Below are positions 7,501 through 16,535 of a stretch of DNA of 64,000 nucleotides, one piece after another. The notes below the pieces were generated by a model. It made no database searches. It was not told where the DNA came from and saw only the letters and a program-made list of their open reading frames with translations. This DNA comes from an uncultured Bacilli bacterium (lineage in GTDB: Bacteria; Bacillota_I; Bacilli_A; RF39; UBA660): NCBI GenBank assembly GCA_934131005.1, contig CAKOYV010000001.1, forward strand, positions 62,001 to 126,000, written 5' to 3'. Positions within the stretch are counted from its first letter, which is position 1; the number at the start of each line of letters is the position of its first letter. A program made the translations under genes and the position numbers.

Positions 7501-10500
7501 TACTAATATTAGTACCATCTACTTTTACACCATATATCTGATATGGAACTCCATAATAATTTTGAGTCCAATAATCTGTAACATAACCCTTATCAACATT
7601 ATTTACTCTAAACCCTACTGATATTCCATTACTAGTAGCAGTACTACTATTAATACCAGTACCATCTAAATATAAATTAAGATCTAAATAAACTTTATTC
7701 GCTGTCCAATGAGCATAATATGTTGCATTAGCATTTGATACTGTCGTTGTACTAGTTACTTTAGTACCTCCAACAGGAGCTGTATACCAACCATCAAAAG
7801 TATAACCTGTTCTAGTTAAAGTCTTCAAACTATCGCCTAAAGTAGAACCGTAAGTTAAACTAGAAGTAGTAACAGGTTGACTTCCTTCTCTTATATCTAA
7901 CGAATGAACGTATAATTCATCTGAAGCATTCCAACTACTACCATTTAAATAAAAGACAAAAGCATAATATGAATTATCATTCGCCACAAAAGTATGAGTT
8001 ACTCTCTGCCAAGAAGTAGTAACATTAACATTAACTTGACCTCCTTGTTCATCACCTATTTTCAAAGTTTTATTACTACTAGCTTTAACATAAACACTCC
8101 AAGTATAAGTCTTACCAGCAGTAAGTTTACTGTTTGGAGCATAATAAACTCCACCACTAGTACCAGCATTCATTGTAAATTTAACAACATTACCACTCCT
8201 AGCAGCATCCTCATCTACATTACTCTTAGCACTAGGACAAGTTGCCGCACAACTATATTTAGCTGGATAAAATGAATCATTCCATAAATTATCACTATAA
8301 TAATTTTGATCGTAAGTAATATTATATTTATTAACTGTCCACATAGCATACAAAACTAACTTACCATTACTAATACCATATTGTCCATCAATATATGCCC
8401 ATTTGCCACTCCAACCAGTCCAATTATATCCATCACTAGTACCATCTGATTTAGTTGTCCACCCTGCAAATGTATAACCTGTCCTAGTAAAAGTATTAGT
8501 TTTAATAGTAGTATTATCATCATAATTTACCGTATGAGAAGACATGGTACCACTACCATCATTAGCATTATAACTTATAGTATAACTATTAGCCTTCCAA
8601 ATAGCATATAAATTTACATTTCCTTGAGTTGCCAAATTTTTAACACTAGCTCCCCCAACATAAGTATTTTCACTAGCATTTAATTTATAAAATTTTACAT
8701 TTTTAATTGTTGCAGAACAACCAGGCATTGCTCTAAATAAAACATATTTATTTACATTACCATCTCCACTAGATCCTAATGTAAAAGTTACTGTATAATG
8801 CGTGTAATTACTAGATAAAGGAATCGAATTAAAACCGTCAGCATTAGTACCATTACCACCAGTAGATGAAGTCCAACTTGCAACTTTCAAATAATTACTA
8901 GCCCCATAAAAATAATTATATAAATTGCCACTTCCCTTTACATCAACTTCAAGCCTATATTTTTCGCCTGAACTAAATGGTGCATTTATCGTATACTGTT
9001 TAAAATCTGAATATCCTGACTCTCCCGAAGCTTTTGAACCACTAATTTCAGACGTATCATTTAAAAGTGCCTTCGTCGAACTAGAAGTTGACCATCCTAC
9101 AAAAGCATAACCTCTTTTAGTAAAAGCATTATTTTTAATAGTAGCTGTACTATCATATTTTACAGTTTGAGAATCCATCGTACCAGTTCCACCATTAGCA
9201 TTATAAATTATTGTATAATCATTAGCACTACATCTAGCATATAAAGTTACATTACCTTGTACAGCAGTTGGGGTATAACTAGCACCTGATGCATAACTAG
9301 TTCCACTACCATCACTCTTTGTATTCCAATTACACGTATAACCAGTCTTAGAAACAGTTGGTAAATTAAATGCAACAGGAGTCCAATTAGCTGTCAAAGT
9401 AACAGTAGACCCATTAGTTGGATTCAAATTCTTAAAATATTTACTTTTAACTAAAGTTGATCCATTACTCCAACTATTTGTAATACTAGAAGTACTATCT
9501 CCATATTTAGCCGTACTTGTATTAATATTACTAGCCGTCCATCCATTAAATGTCTGAGCCTTTGAAGTAGCTAAACCAATAGTTGCTCCAGTACCATTAG
9601 CATCCCCTGTAGCTTTAATTGTCTTAGTAGGATTATCTATAGTAATATTACTATCATAATTACCACTACTAGGTGTATTAGTTCCTTTAGTACCATTATT
9701 CAAAGTATAATTAATATTATATGTATTAACATTCCAATTACCAGTTAAAGTTCCATTACCAGCCCCAAACCTATACACATAACCACCATAATTTTCATTA
9801 CTTATATAAGTATTAGCTGTTACATCATAAACTGATAAATTCTTCATATCCATATCAACTTCACCAGTAGTTCCTGGAGCAATACCAAAATAAATTTCTA
9901 CACAAGGATTAATATTATAACTATTACCACTTAACGTAAGTGTAGTCCCAGTAAAAGTTCTTTCCATAGAATATTCTACCCAACCATCAGTTACCCCTAC
10001 ATTTTTAAATGTCCATCCTGAAGAACCCCAATCATTATTAAATGCCGAATGTCTTACATGAGCATAAGCAAAACCAGAACTCTTCCTAACTCTCATCATA
10101 TATGTAATTCTATATTTATGACCTGAAGTATAAGCATAATTATTAAAACGAATAAATGGATAAAAATTACTACTCCCTGAATTATTAAGATTAAAAGCAT
10201 AATTTGTATAACTAGTTCCATCCGTATCTGTCTTAACAGTTCTAGTTATTTCAGTACTCTTAGAAATACTAACTGCACTAGCATTTCCTCTCATAAGTGT
10301 TCCACTACCACTAAGATTCCATTTATTAAACGTATAACCCGTCCTAGTAGCTGGTAATAATCCATAAGTCGTATTATAATTTTGTGAAACATTAACTGTA
10401 CTAGTAGAATTATTATAAGTACCACCATTAGGATTAATAGTTAAATTATATTTATTAATACTCCACTTAGCATATAAAGTACTAGCTTTATTAAAATATT

Positions 10501-11344
10501 TATTAGTAAAATTACTAGTTATGTAACTATTAGTACCAATTAAATTAACTCCTCCACCATTAGAAGCCGTATAATATCCTAAAAATGTATAACCCGTTCT
10601 AGTAGGATTAGTTATTCCATTACTACTAGTAGTCATTAAAGTAGTCTTAGCCGTACTATCTTTATAAATACCCATACCATACTTCTCATATATCATCGAA
10701 GTACCACCTTTATTACTATCAGCACCCTGATTATCAAGAGTAATAGGATATATAGGTACAGCCTGATCACATAACTCTAAGTTAGCTTTAATACTAGCAT
10801 TTTGCATATTACTACTATCACTACTATTACCATCTATATAAACTATAAACCTATATTCTTTAATCTCTTCTGGTTCTATATAAATATCACTATAAATAGT
10901 ATTACTACCAACACTTAAATTACTAAAATTACCACTCTTTAATACTTTACTATAACTATCTCCTACCTTCTCAAGTAATACCCACTTAAAGCCTGTACTC
11001 TTTAACGCATCAGACATAGATATAATATTTATCTTAGCATACATCATATATGTATCACTCTTAGTATTAGTAGCCGTATAATCACTGTATATTAAATACT
11101 TACCATAATTACTATCTGCATAATAACTACTATCTGTATAATCTAATATAGGACTCAAATTAGCACCTTCAATAGAGGCACTTTTTTTATAAACATATTT
11201 TAAACCACCATCATGAATACCAACATCAACATTTGTATTAGCACTCTTCCAAACATAGTAGGCAAATGTTAAAGATAATAAACAAAGAATAAAAACAATT
11301 ACTCCAACTATTGTTCCAAATAGTTTTCTCTTACCTTCTCCCAT
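4517..11344 (-). CDS. Giant surface protein: SipW-type leader, InlB-like repeats, DGR-target-like C-terminal domain
   Basis: 2275 residues. The N-terminus has a hydrophobic leader with LTFAYYVWKSANT, like SipW-processed proteins. Residues about 200-2030 hold some nine degenerate InlB/Flg_new-type repeats (core TGYTF.GW...YYAHW or LYAKW), interspersed with beta-rich inserts that resemble carbohydrate-binding jelly rolls (for example GKTYTWSVYVKAS). A YDNSKTGVDCDDVQCAID motif (about 1850) matches the linker of the DGR target. The last 240 residues are a paralogue of the DGR target domain ending LRPIVTLKSGLKYTG, but its variable section no longer resembles the TR. ATG 11344 has a GGGTGAT SD. Ser/Thr/Asn richness and length suggest an adhesin. 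No LPxTG sorting signal is seen. Confidence 0.85.
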   Translation of the reverse strand: MGEGKRKLFGTIVGVIVFILCLLSLTFAYYVWKSANTNVDVGIHDGGLKYVYKKSASIEGANLSPILDYTDSSYYADSNYGKYLIYSDYTATNTKSDTYMMYAKINIISMSDALKSTGFKWVLLEKVGDSYSKVLKSGNFSNLSVGSNTIYSDIYIEPEEIKEYRFIVYIDGNSSDSSNMQNASIKANLELCDQAVPIYPITLDNQGADSNKGGTSMIYEKYGMGIYKDSTAKTTLMTTSSNGITNPTRTGYTFLGYYTASNGGGVNLIGTNSYITSNFTNKYFNKASTLYAKWSINKYNLTINPNGGTYNNSTSTVNVSQNYNTTYGLLPATRTGYTFNKWNLSGSGTLMRGNASAVSISKSTEITRTVKTDTDGTSYTNYAFNLNNSGSSNFYPFIRFNNYAYTSGHKYRITYMMRVRKSSGFAYAHVRHSAFNNDWGSSGWTFKNVGVTDGWVEYSMERTFTGTTLTLSGNSYNINPCVEIYFGIAPGTTGEVDMDMKNLSVYDVTANTYISNENYGGYVYRFGAGNGTLTGNWNVNTYNINYTLNNGTKGTNTPSSGNYDSNITIDNPTKTIKATGDANGTGATIGLATSKAQTFNGWTASNINTSTAKYGDSTSSITNSWSNGSTLVKSKYFKNLNPTNGSTVTLTANWTPVAFNLPTVSKTGYTCNWNTKSDGSGTSYASGASYTPTAVQGNVTLYARCSANDYTIIYNANGGTGTMDSQTVKYDSTATIKNNAFTKRGYAFVGWSTSSSTKALLNDTSEISGSKASGESGYSDFKQYTINAPFSSGEKYRLEVDVKGSGNLYNYFYGASNYLKVASWTSSTGGNGTNADGFNSIPLSSNYTHYTVTFTLGSSGDGNVNKYVLFRAMPGCSATIKNVKFYKLNASENTYVGGASVKNLATQGNVNLYAIWKANSYTISYNANDGSGTMSSHTVNYDDNTTIKTNTFTRTGYTFAGWTTKSDGTSDGYNWTGWSGKWAYIDGQYGISNGKLVLYAMWTVNKYNITYDQNYYSDNLWNDSFYPAKYSCAATCPSAKSNVDEDAARSGNVVKFTMNAGTSGGVYYAPNSKLTAGKTYTWSVYVKASSNKTLKIGDEQGGQVNVNVTTSWQRVTHTFVANDNSYYAFVFYLNGSSWNASDELYVHSLDIREGSQPVTTSSLTYGSTLGDSLKTLTRTGYTFDGWYTAPVGGTKVTSTTTVSNANATYYAHWTANKVYLDLNLYLDGTGINSSTATSNGISVGFRVNNVDKGYVTDYWTQNYYGVPYQIYGVKVDGTNISNYTKSGTVGASNTEVSAEFYNLNIKSNNTNYGTVSASKYIVPKGGTYTTSSNKLTLNDSRSVTATAKSITGYTTSFSSWSSASGTVNAASTITANFASTINSYNVNYDCTTNGGSGTIASVKVNYNASVDLTKTCTPKTGYTLVGWNTNKSATSKLDSLKMGTSNITLYAIYKKNVAATFYYYNSGIKNVSSSCDLYNNNTSCSATVPLSTFKDTTSQYGSVYVGYGNINTMNISTNSTVTLSGAKNYYVAYRKSITEYSSGTSRTVYRNAFFTSNNAMNTVLSTSSTGTSNLSNGNWTNNSVTWTFAGYATSNNTANKSYNSVAAAATSTATSLYSLYTRSVAATFYYYNGSAQATVSASGTQTANYSGSVVGQGAISIPNAVSSSKGPNNSTYKGISTSVSSTTVTSTVNTSQIKYYAIYNGTNTATFTKENSNVSSIGSTSLSCNINSTTNGSSYRTTSCSITLPTITPASGYIVAGWYNSGGTLVGNAGNSLNLTSNATYTAKAKRLKAEDFSYDNSKTGVDCDDVQCAIDKLDTRFKTLKLDYNFKNNNMNNWQKTYSSRFNISYNSSSDMNTIAVSGDAMWENIYLPIDTVQGVEYTISFDYENPNGYTALSGIDGVSGIMYQITNKVEDDTNIANSVVNETIPTSATSSVVTKTLKFTGTGSTMYFNFNFGGAMDGVTTTLKIGDIKISSEISKEIGSSVGSLSSPSMPGAKFLGWYTEASGGNEIKSTSTVTSSVSTYYAHWLNLGDYVSMTPTKSSYTTDTSKTGYSSTQTINPQELNLWRVISLNSDGTVDVISEHVSSTSIYFNGQVGYQNFVGYLNVLASQYENSTYTKGSRYFGYNGQTEYITDTSKISKRGVPWTCSTDKDGCTVESQGGGDTLYKKDYDLVNSTLKTLEASTVASSDSVSYWVSSRLYIFKTDIPPMWDVGGRIISKDSINVDMLMGLVNGTFHSVGRSNYLRPIVTLKSGLKYTGSGTAEDPYKLSAN

Positions 11345-11424
11345 AAAAGTATCACCCTACCATTCAAATATAATTTTATCAAAAATTAATATAAATTGCA
11401 ATTATTTCACTTAATAAAAAAGAA

Positions 11425-11460
11425 AAAAAATACACGTCAATAACATAACATGTATTTTTA
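11425..11460 (-). terminator. Rho-independent terminator after the DUF5305-like gene
   Basis: On the minus strand AAAATACATG and CGTGTATTTT form a stem, followed by a T-rich run. It separates the secretion operon from the giant surface gene. Confidence 0.6.
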
Positions 11461-11562
11461 ATTTAATTTATATAAAACTATATAAACATCATACCACTAA
11501 CAAATCCATAGAAATTTAGATAAACTGCTTCATCTCTATTAAACATACGTATACGTATACGA

Positions 11563-12720
11563 CTATTTCTTTTCATTATTAAATTCCTCATTCAAATCAA
11601 CAGCCTTCAAAGTATACAAATACAAATTACTATCCTGAAGAATATAAAAATGAGCCTTCTGATGTTTAACAACAACATAATACATAATAGGTAATCTTAA
11701 ATTATCCCTAACATCCAATAATTCCTCAAAACTATTTATCTTCAAAATATTATATTTAGACATATCAGGCAAAGTAGAAGTTTCAACAACAAGTCTATCA
11801 TATTCTCGCAATATTTTATTAATAATAATATCATATTTACTCTTTTTTATCTTAAGCAAACTAAGCATTCTCATCACAACAATTATATAAACAATAGCAA
11901 GCACAACACAAATACTACCAAATAATATATATATACCATTTGAAATATTAAAACTATTATCCATCAAAACATACTCATAATTATTATGCAACTCCTTAGA
12001 ATCAAGTTTTATCTGAATAGCCTTCTGAGATAATGGTATTCTCAAAGAAATAAGTTCTGAAGAAGGAATACTATATTTAGAATCAACTTTATTATAAGTA
12101 ACCAAATAAACATCTAAATAACTATTAACATTAACTCCATATTGTGACTTAAATTTAGTAGCAATAGCATTATAATACTCATAATCAATAGAAATATCTT
12201 TATCAAAAACATAATTATCTCCATCTCTCTTAACCAAATCTCCACTACGCTCTAAAAGCGTATAATTTTTCTCAAAATAACTAGCATTACTATCACTATC
12301 AACAATCACTAACTTACCAATAATCTCATATTCCAAACCACCATCTATCTTTGAAGATCCACTAACCGAATACTGATAATGAAATTTAAGAGGAATATCA
12401 TGAATTAAGCTAGCAACATAAGACATATTCTTACCTAAACACTTATCTTCATAAAATTCATTTTTATTTAAACAAACAGAATAATCTACATTACCATCAG
12501 CCTTATAATAAACCATCTCTTTTTTAACAACATTCATTGAATTAGTAACAAAATAAATTCCCAACCCAAAAAACATAATAAATAATATTATATAAATGAA
12601 AAGTCTTAAATTAAAAGAAAAATAAATACCTAGTCTCTTTTTATAAGACTTATCATTATTTTTAACTAAAGTATATTTATATTTACCTCTAACTTTTCTC
12701 TTCAATTTCTTCTTAGCCAT
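11563..12720 (-). CDS. DUF5305-like membrane protein
   Basis: 385 residues from ATG 12720, chosen over 12732 because GGTGATAAGA precedes it. A very basic N-terminus is followed by a membrane segment (about 38-60), an extracytoplasmic beta-rich region (about 70-260) with SGSSKIDGGLEYEIIGKL, a second membrane segment (about 263-285) and a C-terminal cytoplasmic tail. Proteins of this layout (DUF5305) commonly neighbour SipW-type signal peptidases and TasA-like proteins. The start is 6 nt past the stop of the signal peptidase, so this is one operon. The function is not established; a role in surface-fibre export or assembly is inferred from context. Confidence 0.65.
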   Translation of the reverse strand: MAKKKLKRKVRGKYKYTLVKNNDKSYKKRLGIYFSFNLRLFIYIILFIMFFGLGIYFVTNSMNVVKKEMVYYKADGNVDYSVCLNKNEFYEDKCLGKNMSYVASLIHDIPLKFHYQYSVSGSSKIDGGLEYEIIGKLVIVDSDSNASYFEKNYTLLERSGDLVKRDGDNYVFDKDISIDYEYYNAIATKFKSQYGVNVNSYLDVYLVTYNKVDSKYSIPSSELISLRIPLSQKAIQIKLDSKELHNNYEYVLMDNSFNISNGIYILFGSICVVLAIVYIIVVMRMLSLLKIKKSKYDIIINKILREYDRLVVETSTLPDMSKYNILKINSFEELLDVRDNLRLPIMYYVVVKHQKAHFYILQDSNLYLYTLKAVDLNEEFNNEKK

Positions 12721-12725
12721 TCTTA

Positions 12726-13856
12726 TCACCACTTTTCATTTAATAATACTGTAGGATATCCTAATAAAGGTATTTTAAATCTAACAACCCCAATAATCAT
12801 ATCTTTAGTAATCTTATACTCATCATAATTAGAATTAGCATCCCCTTTAGTATAAATAAAATACTCTCCATTTGTATCAATAATCTTATAAATACGATGC
12901 ACTATAACTTTTCCCTCATAATGATAAGCTATAACATCTCTCTTCCCTATCTCTTTATACCTCTGATCAACAATAACAATATCTCCCTTTGAGATAACCT
13001 TCTCCATACTACCACTAGCAATTGCTACTGCATAATATCTAAAATATCCTGAAACCAAATAAACTAAAACAACAACTATCAAACTAACTAAACTCCAATA
13101 TAAAATAAGCTTTCTTCTACTAACAAATACTCTCTCTAAAATAGCTTCCGTTCTATCTCTTAAAAGCCACCTTCTAACTCTACTCATAACAAAAATAGGA
13201 AACAAAAAATTAATAAGAGAATAAAGATATTCATTAGGATTAGGAACAATTGGCAATAAATACAAATACAACTTCATAACCAAAAAGAAGAAAATACCTG
13301 GCCAATACCCAAAATGAAGTGCCAAATAAATTCCTAAAATATTTTCTGTAATAGAAGGAACTAAACTAATAGCCACTACTAAAAACATCTCTTTATTAAA
13401 AGCAAAAGAATGTGCCGCAAAAGCTATTGTATTATCCATCAAAATAAAAAACAAACAAACAAAAATAAGCATTTTTTTAGACAAACTAGCTTTCATAACA
13501 AGTTGATAACGCAAAACCTCTTTTAAAATAACATAAATAATAATTGGAATAATAAACTTAAAAATAGATTTAACCGTCAAATAATTCTCCACTCTAGCAA
13601 ACCCAATTACTATTCCTGATAAATAATAAATTAAAAAGAAGGATATTAAAATAATTATAATTTCTAATATAATATCTTTAGTATAACGATGTCTATCTTT
13701 TTCAAATCCAAATAAATACTTAGATAAAATTAGCAAGCAAAAAAGCAGTATATTTAAAGAATTTTGATTTAAAAATCTAAAAACAATACTATTACTAATA
13801 AACACTAAAATGAAGATAAACATAAACAATAATAGCTTAATATAACTTTTCTTCAT
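12726..13856 (-). CDS. SipW-type signal peptidase I with polytopic N-terminal domain
   Basis: 376 residues. The first 260 are strongly hydrophobic with about seven membrane segments. The C-terminal part is a signal peptidase: ASGSMEKVISKGD (about 280-292) carries the nucleophilic Ser, VIVHRIYKI (about 318) supplies His rather than Lys, and TKGDANSNYDEY follows. Ser-His sites are the ER/SipW type. Such enzymes process TasA/camelysin-like precursors, and the gene lies between one such precursor and a DUF5305-like gene. Likely clients are also the GATFAYF-type leaders encoded at 16.5, 35.6 and 40.8-45.7 kb. The extra N-terminal membrane domain is unusual and unexplained. Confidence 0.82.
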   Translation of the reverse strand: MKKSYIKLLLFMFIFILVFISNSIVFRFLNQNSLNILLFCLLILSKYLFGFEKDRHRYTKDIILEIIIILISFFLIYYLSGIVIGFARVENYLTVKSIFKFIIPIIIYVILKEVLRYQLVMKASLSKKMLIFVCLFFILMDNTIAFAAHSFAFNKEMFLVVAISLVPSITENILGIYLALHFGYWPGIFFFLVMKLYLYLLPIVPNPNEYLYSLINFLFPIFVMSRVRRWLLRDRTEAILERVFVSRRKLILYWSLVSLIVVVLVYLVSGYFRYYAVAIASGSMEKVISKGDIVIVDQRYKEIGKRDVIAYHYEGKVIVHRIYKIIDTNGEYFIYTKGDANSNYDEYKITKDMIIGVVRFKIPLLGYPTVLLNEKW

Positions 13857-13877
13857 TTTCTTCTTCTCCTAACATAA

Positions 13878-13901
13878 ATGACACAGCAAAAACTGTGTCA
13901 T
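13878..13901 (-). terminator. Intergenic hairpin between the TasA-like and signal peptidase genes
   Basis: Nine-base perfect stem (ATGACACAG / CTGTGTCAT) with a 6-nt loop lying 7 nt past the TasA-like stop and upstream of the SD of the next gene. The T-run is short, so it probably acts as a leaky terminator or 3' stabiliser, giving more TasA-like mRNA than peptidase mRNA. Confidence 0.55.
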
Positions 13902-13908
13902 CTTGATT

Positions 13909-14562
13909 TTAATCTACTGAACTATAATTTAGTGTAATATCTCCAAATGAAACAGTAAAATCTCCATCTGCTCTATCAGCACCTGCTGCATATTCAAGCG
14001 TAACCGTAATAGCATCGGCACTGCCTTTAGCTAAAGAATGATTAGAAATACTAGCAACACTACTACTAGCCTCCGCCTCTGTTCCAACTTTTACTTTAAC
14101 AGAAATACCATTACAAGCCTTCTGTACTAAAGCATCAGTAGTCCCCTCTTTAGCTGTACAAACTTTATTACTACTAGCACTAGCCACATCAGAATAAACA
14201 ATACTTTTTAAGAAAGCTTCTAACTCTCCAGCATTATAGGCATAAAAATTATATACAACCTTTTGTCCTGGCTCTGTAAAAGTAGCATTTAAATTACTAA
14301 TAGTTGGACTATTAGTATTATCAATCTTAGCATTAGTAGCAACAACTGTACTAGGAGTTGCAACTGGTGCAATTTCATTAGCTAAAACTTCTGTATTAGA
14401 ACTTGAAAAATCAACATTCATTGTATCAGAACTAGGTTTTACTGTCGCATTAGATTGAATCTTCAAAACACTAGAAAACGCCGAAAAACCAATAGATAAT
14501 CCTACAACACCAACTACTAAAGCAAGCAACGCTATATACTGTCCATGCTTATTTTTCTCCAT
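13909..14562 (-). CDS. TasA/camelysin-like secreted protein
   Basis: 217 residues from ATG 14562, which follows GGAGGATAGAG; the in-frame ATG 36 nt upstream lacks this SD. The leader is KHGQYIALLALVVGVVGLS with GFSAFSSVLKIQS at the cleavage zone. The mature part is beta-rich with YNFYAYNAGELEAFL and ends in GDITLNYSSVD. Size and leader fit the TasA/CalY group, which forms extracellular fibres or acts as a surface protein. It heads the operon with its likely processing peptidase. Two Cys residues in the mature part could form a disulphide. Confidence 0.72.
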   Translation of the reverse strand: MEKNKHGQYIALLALVVGVVGLSIGFSAFSSVLKIQSNATVKPSSDTMNVDFSSSNTEVLANEIAPVATPSTVVATNAKIDNTNSPTISNLNATFTEPGQKVVYNFYAYNAGELEAFLKSIVYSDVASASSNKVCTAKEGTTDALVQKACNGISVKVKVGTEAEASSSVASISNHSLAKGSADAITVTLEYAAGADRADGDFTVSFGDITLNYSSVD

Positions 14563-14642
14563 CTCTATCCTCCTATCTACTATACACAATACTAACATAT
14601 TTTAATATTTTTGCCAACCCTTTTTCACAACTTTTTTCATCA

Positions 14643-14676
14643 AAAAAAGCCAAGTTCTCTAACATAAAGAACTAAA
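14643..14676 (-). terminator. Terminator after the HerA-like gene
   Basis: Minus strand AGTTCT and AGAACT pair within a GGCTTT-flanked hairpin and are followed by GGCTTTTTTT, just downstream of the ATPase stop. Confidence 0.6.
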
Positions 14677-14681
14677 GCCAT

Positions 14682-16451
14682 TTATTGTTGTTTAACATAC
14701 CAAACTCTAGAAATATCTACATTCTGACTAAGTGGCGGTGGCGATGGTTGATCAACAGATACAATAACAGGCATCTTAAAAGCACTACCATACGCAATAC
14801 ACATACCAGACCTAAAAGTATTAAGCTTATTAATCATATTACCACTAACATTAGGCAAAATCGAAGATACAAACGCAACATCATTATGATGAAACATCTT
14901 AAACACTAAGAAATTAGTACACTGACTAATAGCCGTCTCACTCAACTCTGACGGTCTTTGAGTAATCATCCCCAACAAAATACCATACTTTCTTCCCTCT
15001 TTAGCAATTCTCTCAAAAATATTATACCCAAATAACTTAACATCAATATCTTCCTGCACATATCTATGAGCCTCTTCCAATAAAATATGAAATGCTAACG
15101 ATCCTCTATTTTTTAACTTAGCAACATAATCAAATAAAATTTTCGAATAAATCTTTACTAAATTTTTAGCAAACCTATCATCAACATAGTTAATATTAAA
15201 ATTAATAATCTGTGCCTTTCTCCCATTATCAGCCGTCAACAACTCTCTAATATACCCCTCACGCGTTACAAACATTGGATAATCAAAATACTTAGCATAA
15301 TCACTATTCATAAGAGCATTAAGCCTAATCTTTAATACATTAGCATAATCAAAAATCTTCTCACTAGTAAGAACCCCTTCACTAATAAGAGCAAACTCTA
15401 AAGCCATCGAAAACTCTTTTAACCCATACATAAAAGCCCCATCAGGCATCGTAAGTTGAAATTCTTTTTGTGTAAATTTCTCTAAATAACTAATAACTAA
15501 CTCAACATCAGCAAACTTACCAGACTCTTCTATATATAAACACTGCCTAATTGTCCTACTCCATCCCCCCTTAGTAAGAGATACATCCAAATTAATATCA
15601 TTAGTCTTAAACTTAGTCAAAACAGAAGTAAGCTTATTCCTAATCTCACTAGGACTCTTACCAGAAAAAATAATATCCAAAACACTTCTTGCAATTATAT
15701 CATTCTTCTGTTCAATAACAGCATCCTCAGACTGCGTAAAATATCCAACTAACTTCAAAGCCTTCTCAATAATAGGAATCTGATTCTCATCATTAGCATT
15801 AAGAAGAAGAGCTATATCATCAGTACCAAGAAGCCAAAAAGGCAAACACAAATGCTTATATTCCGTATTAGTAAGATCAGTAGTAATAACTTTATAATTA
15901 AGATTAGGATTATTCCTACCTATATTATTAAAAGCAGGCTGATACTCACCATAAGCATCAAACAAGAAAAAATTAGTCCTAAAAGGAATACTATCACGAG
16001 CTTCATAAAAAATCTTCTGCAAAATATTAGAAGTAGAATAACTCTTACCTGAACCACTATTACCCAAAATAGCAAAATGATTAGAGAAAAAAGCATTAAC
16101 ATCTAAAGAAATACGATAATTTTGATAAACAGTAGACACTCCCATACTAATAGAATTCGAATTAGGATCATTCTGATAAATAAGATCTAACTCTCCCTTA
16201 GTAATAATCCTACAAGCATCCCCAAAAGCAGGTTTCCTAATACTACCATAAATAAATTTATTATCCTTAATCTCTCCTACTAAAATTATGTCTAAATAAG
16301 TACAGTCTCCCTCTAACACTTCACCAACTATCTTGCAATCCTTATCATCAAACAAAACATTTTTCCCCATCAAATTTTCTAATTCATATAAATTAGCCTC
16401 TAACTTTATCCTAACCTGATCCCCCATAATACTAATTATTTTCCCTAGCAT
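14682..16451 (-). CDS. HerA/DUF87-family ATPase
   Basis: 589 residues. The N-terminal beta-barrel (about 1-95) is a HAS-barrel-like start (GKIISIMGDQVRIKL). Walker A is GNSGSGKS (about 130-137), Walker B FHILLEEAHRY (about 460), followed by an RKYGILLGMITQRPSELS sensor region. These hexameric motors translocate DNA and in archaea work with NurA; bacterial homologues occur in DNA processing and in defence. No NurA or Sir2 partner is adjacent. The neighbours are surface genes, each closed by its own terminator, so it appears to be a single-gene unit. ATG 16451 follows a GGTGAT SD. Confidence 0.78.
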   Translation of the reverse strand: MLGKIISIMGDQVRIKLEANLYELENLMGKNVLFDDKDCKIVGEVLEGDCTYLDIILVGEIKDNKFIYGSIRKPAFGDACRIITKGELDLIYQNDPNSNSISMGVSTVYQNYRISLDVNAFFSNHFAILGNSGSGKSYSTSNILQKIFYEARDSIPFRTNFFLFDAYGEYQPAFNNIGRNNPNLNYKVITTDLTNTEYKHLCLPFWLLGTDDIALLLNANDENQIPIIEKALKLVGYFTQSEDAVIEQKNDIIARSVLDIIFSGKSPSEIRNKLTSVLTKFKTNDINLDVSLTKGGWSRTIRQCLYIEESGKFADVELVISYLEKFTQKEFQLTMPDGAFMYGLKEFSMALEFALISEGVLTSEKIFDYANVLKIRLNALMNSDYAKYFDYPMFVTREGYIRELLTADNGRKAQIINFNINYVDDRFAKNLVKIYSKILFDYVAKLKNRGSLAFHILLEEAHRYVQEDIDVKLFGYNIFERIAKEGRKYGILLGMITQRPSELSETAISQCTNFLVFKMFHHNDVAFVSSILPNVSGNMINKLNTFRSGMCIAYGSAFKMPVIVSVDQPSPPPLSQNVDISRVWYVKQQ

Positions 16452-16478
16452 CCTATATCACCTATTATTAATTATACT

Positions 16479-16503
16479 AAAAAAACATCTAAATTACTAG
16501 ACA
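16479..16503 (-). terminator. Terminator after the BspA-like gene
   Basis: On the minus strand TGTCTA and TAGATG form a short stem over a 6-nt loop, followed by T7. The next bases contain TATAAT, a possible -10 for the ATPase gene. Confidence 0.55.
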
Positions 16504-16535
16504 TTTTTTTGCTTTAATAAATTATGTTTACAACA

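Noticed and set aside
7994..9110. Plus-strand open frames inside the giant surface gene
   Set aside because: Ser/Thr/Asn-rich antisense frames produced by repetitive codons.
11540..11560. Short repeat ACGTATACGTATACG as an operator
   Set aside because: It lies just past the DUF5305-like stop rather than at a promoter; low-complexity and unsupported.
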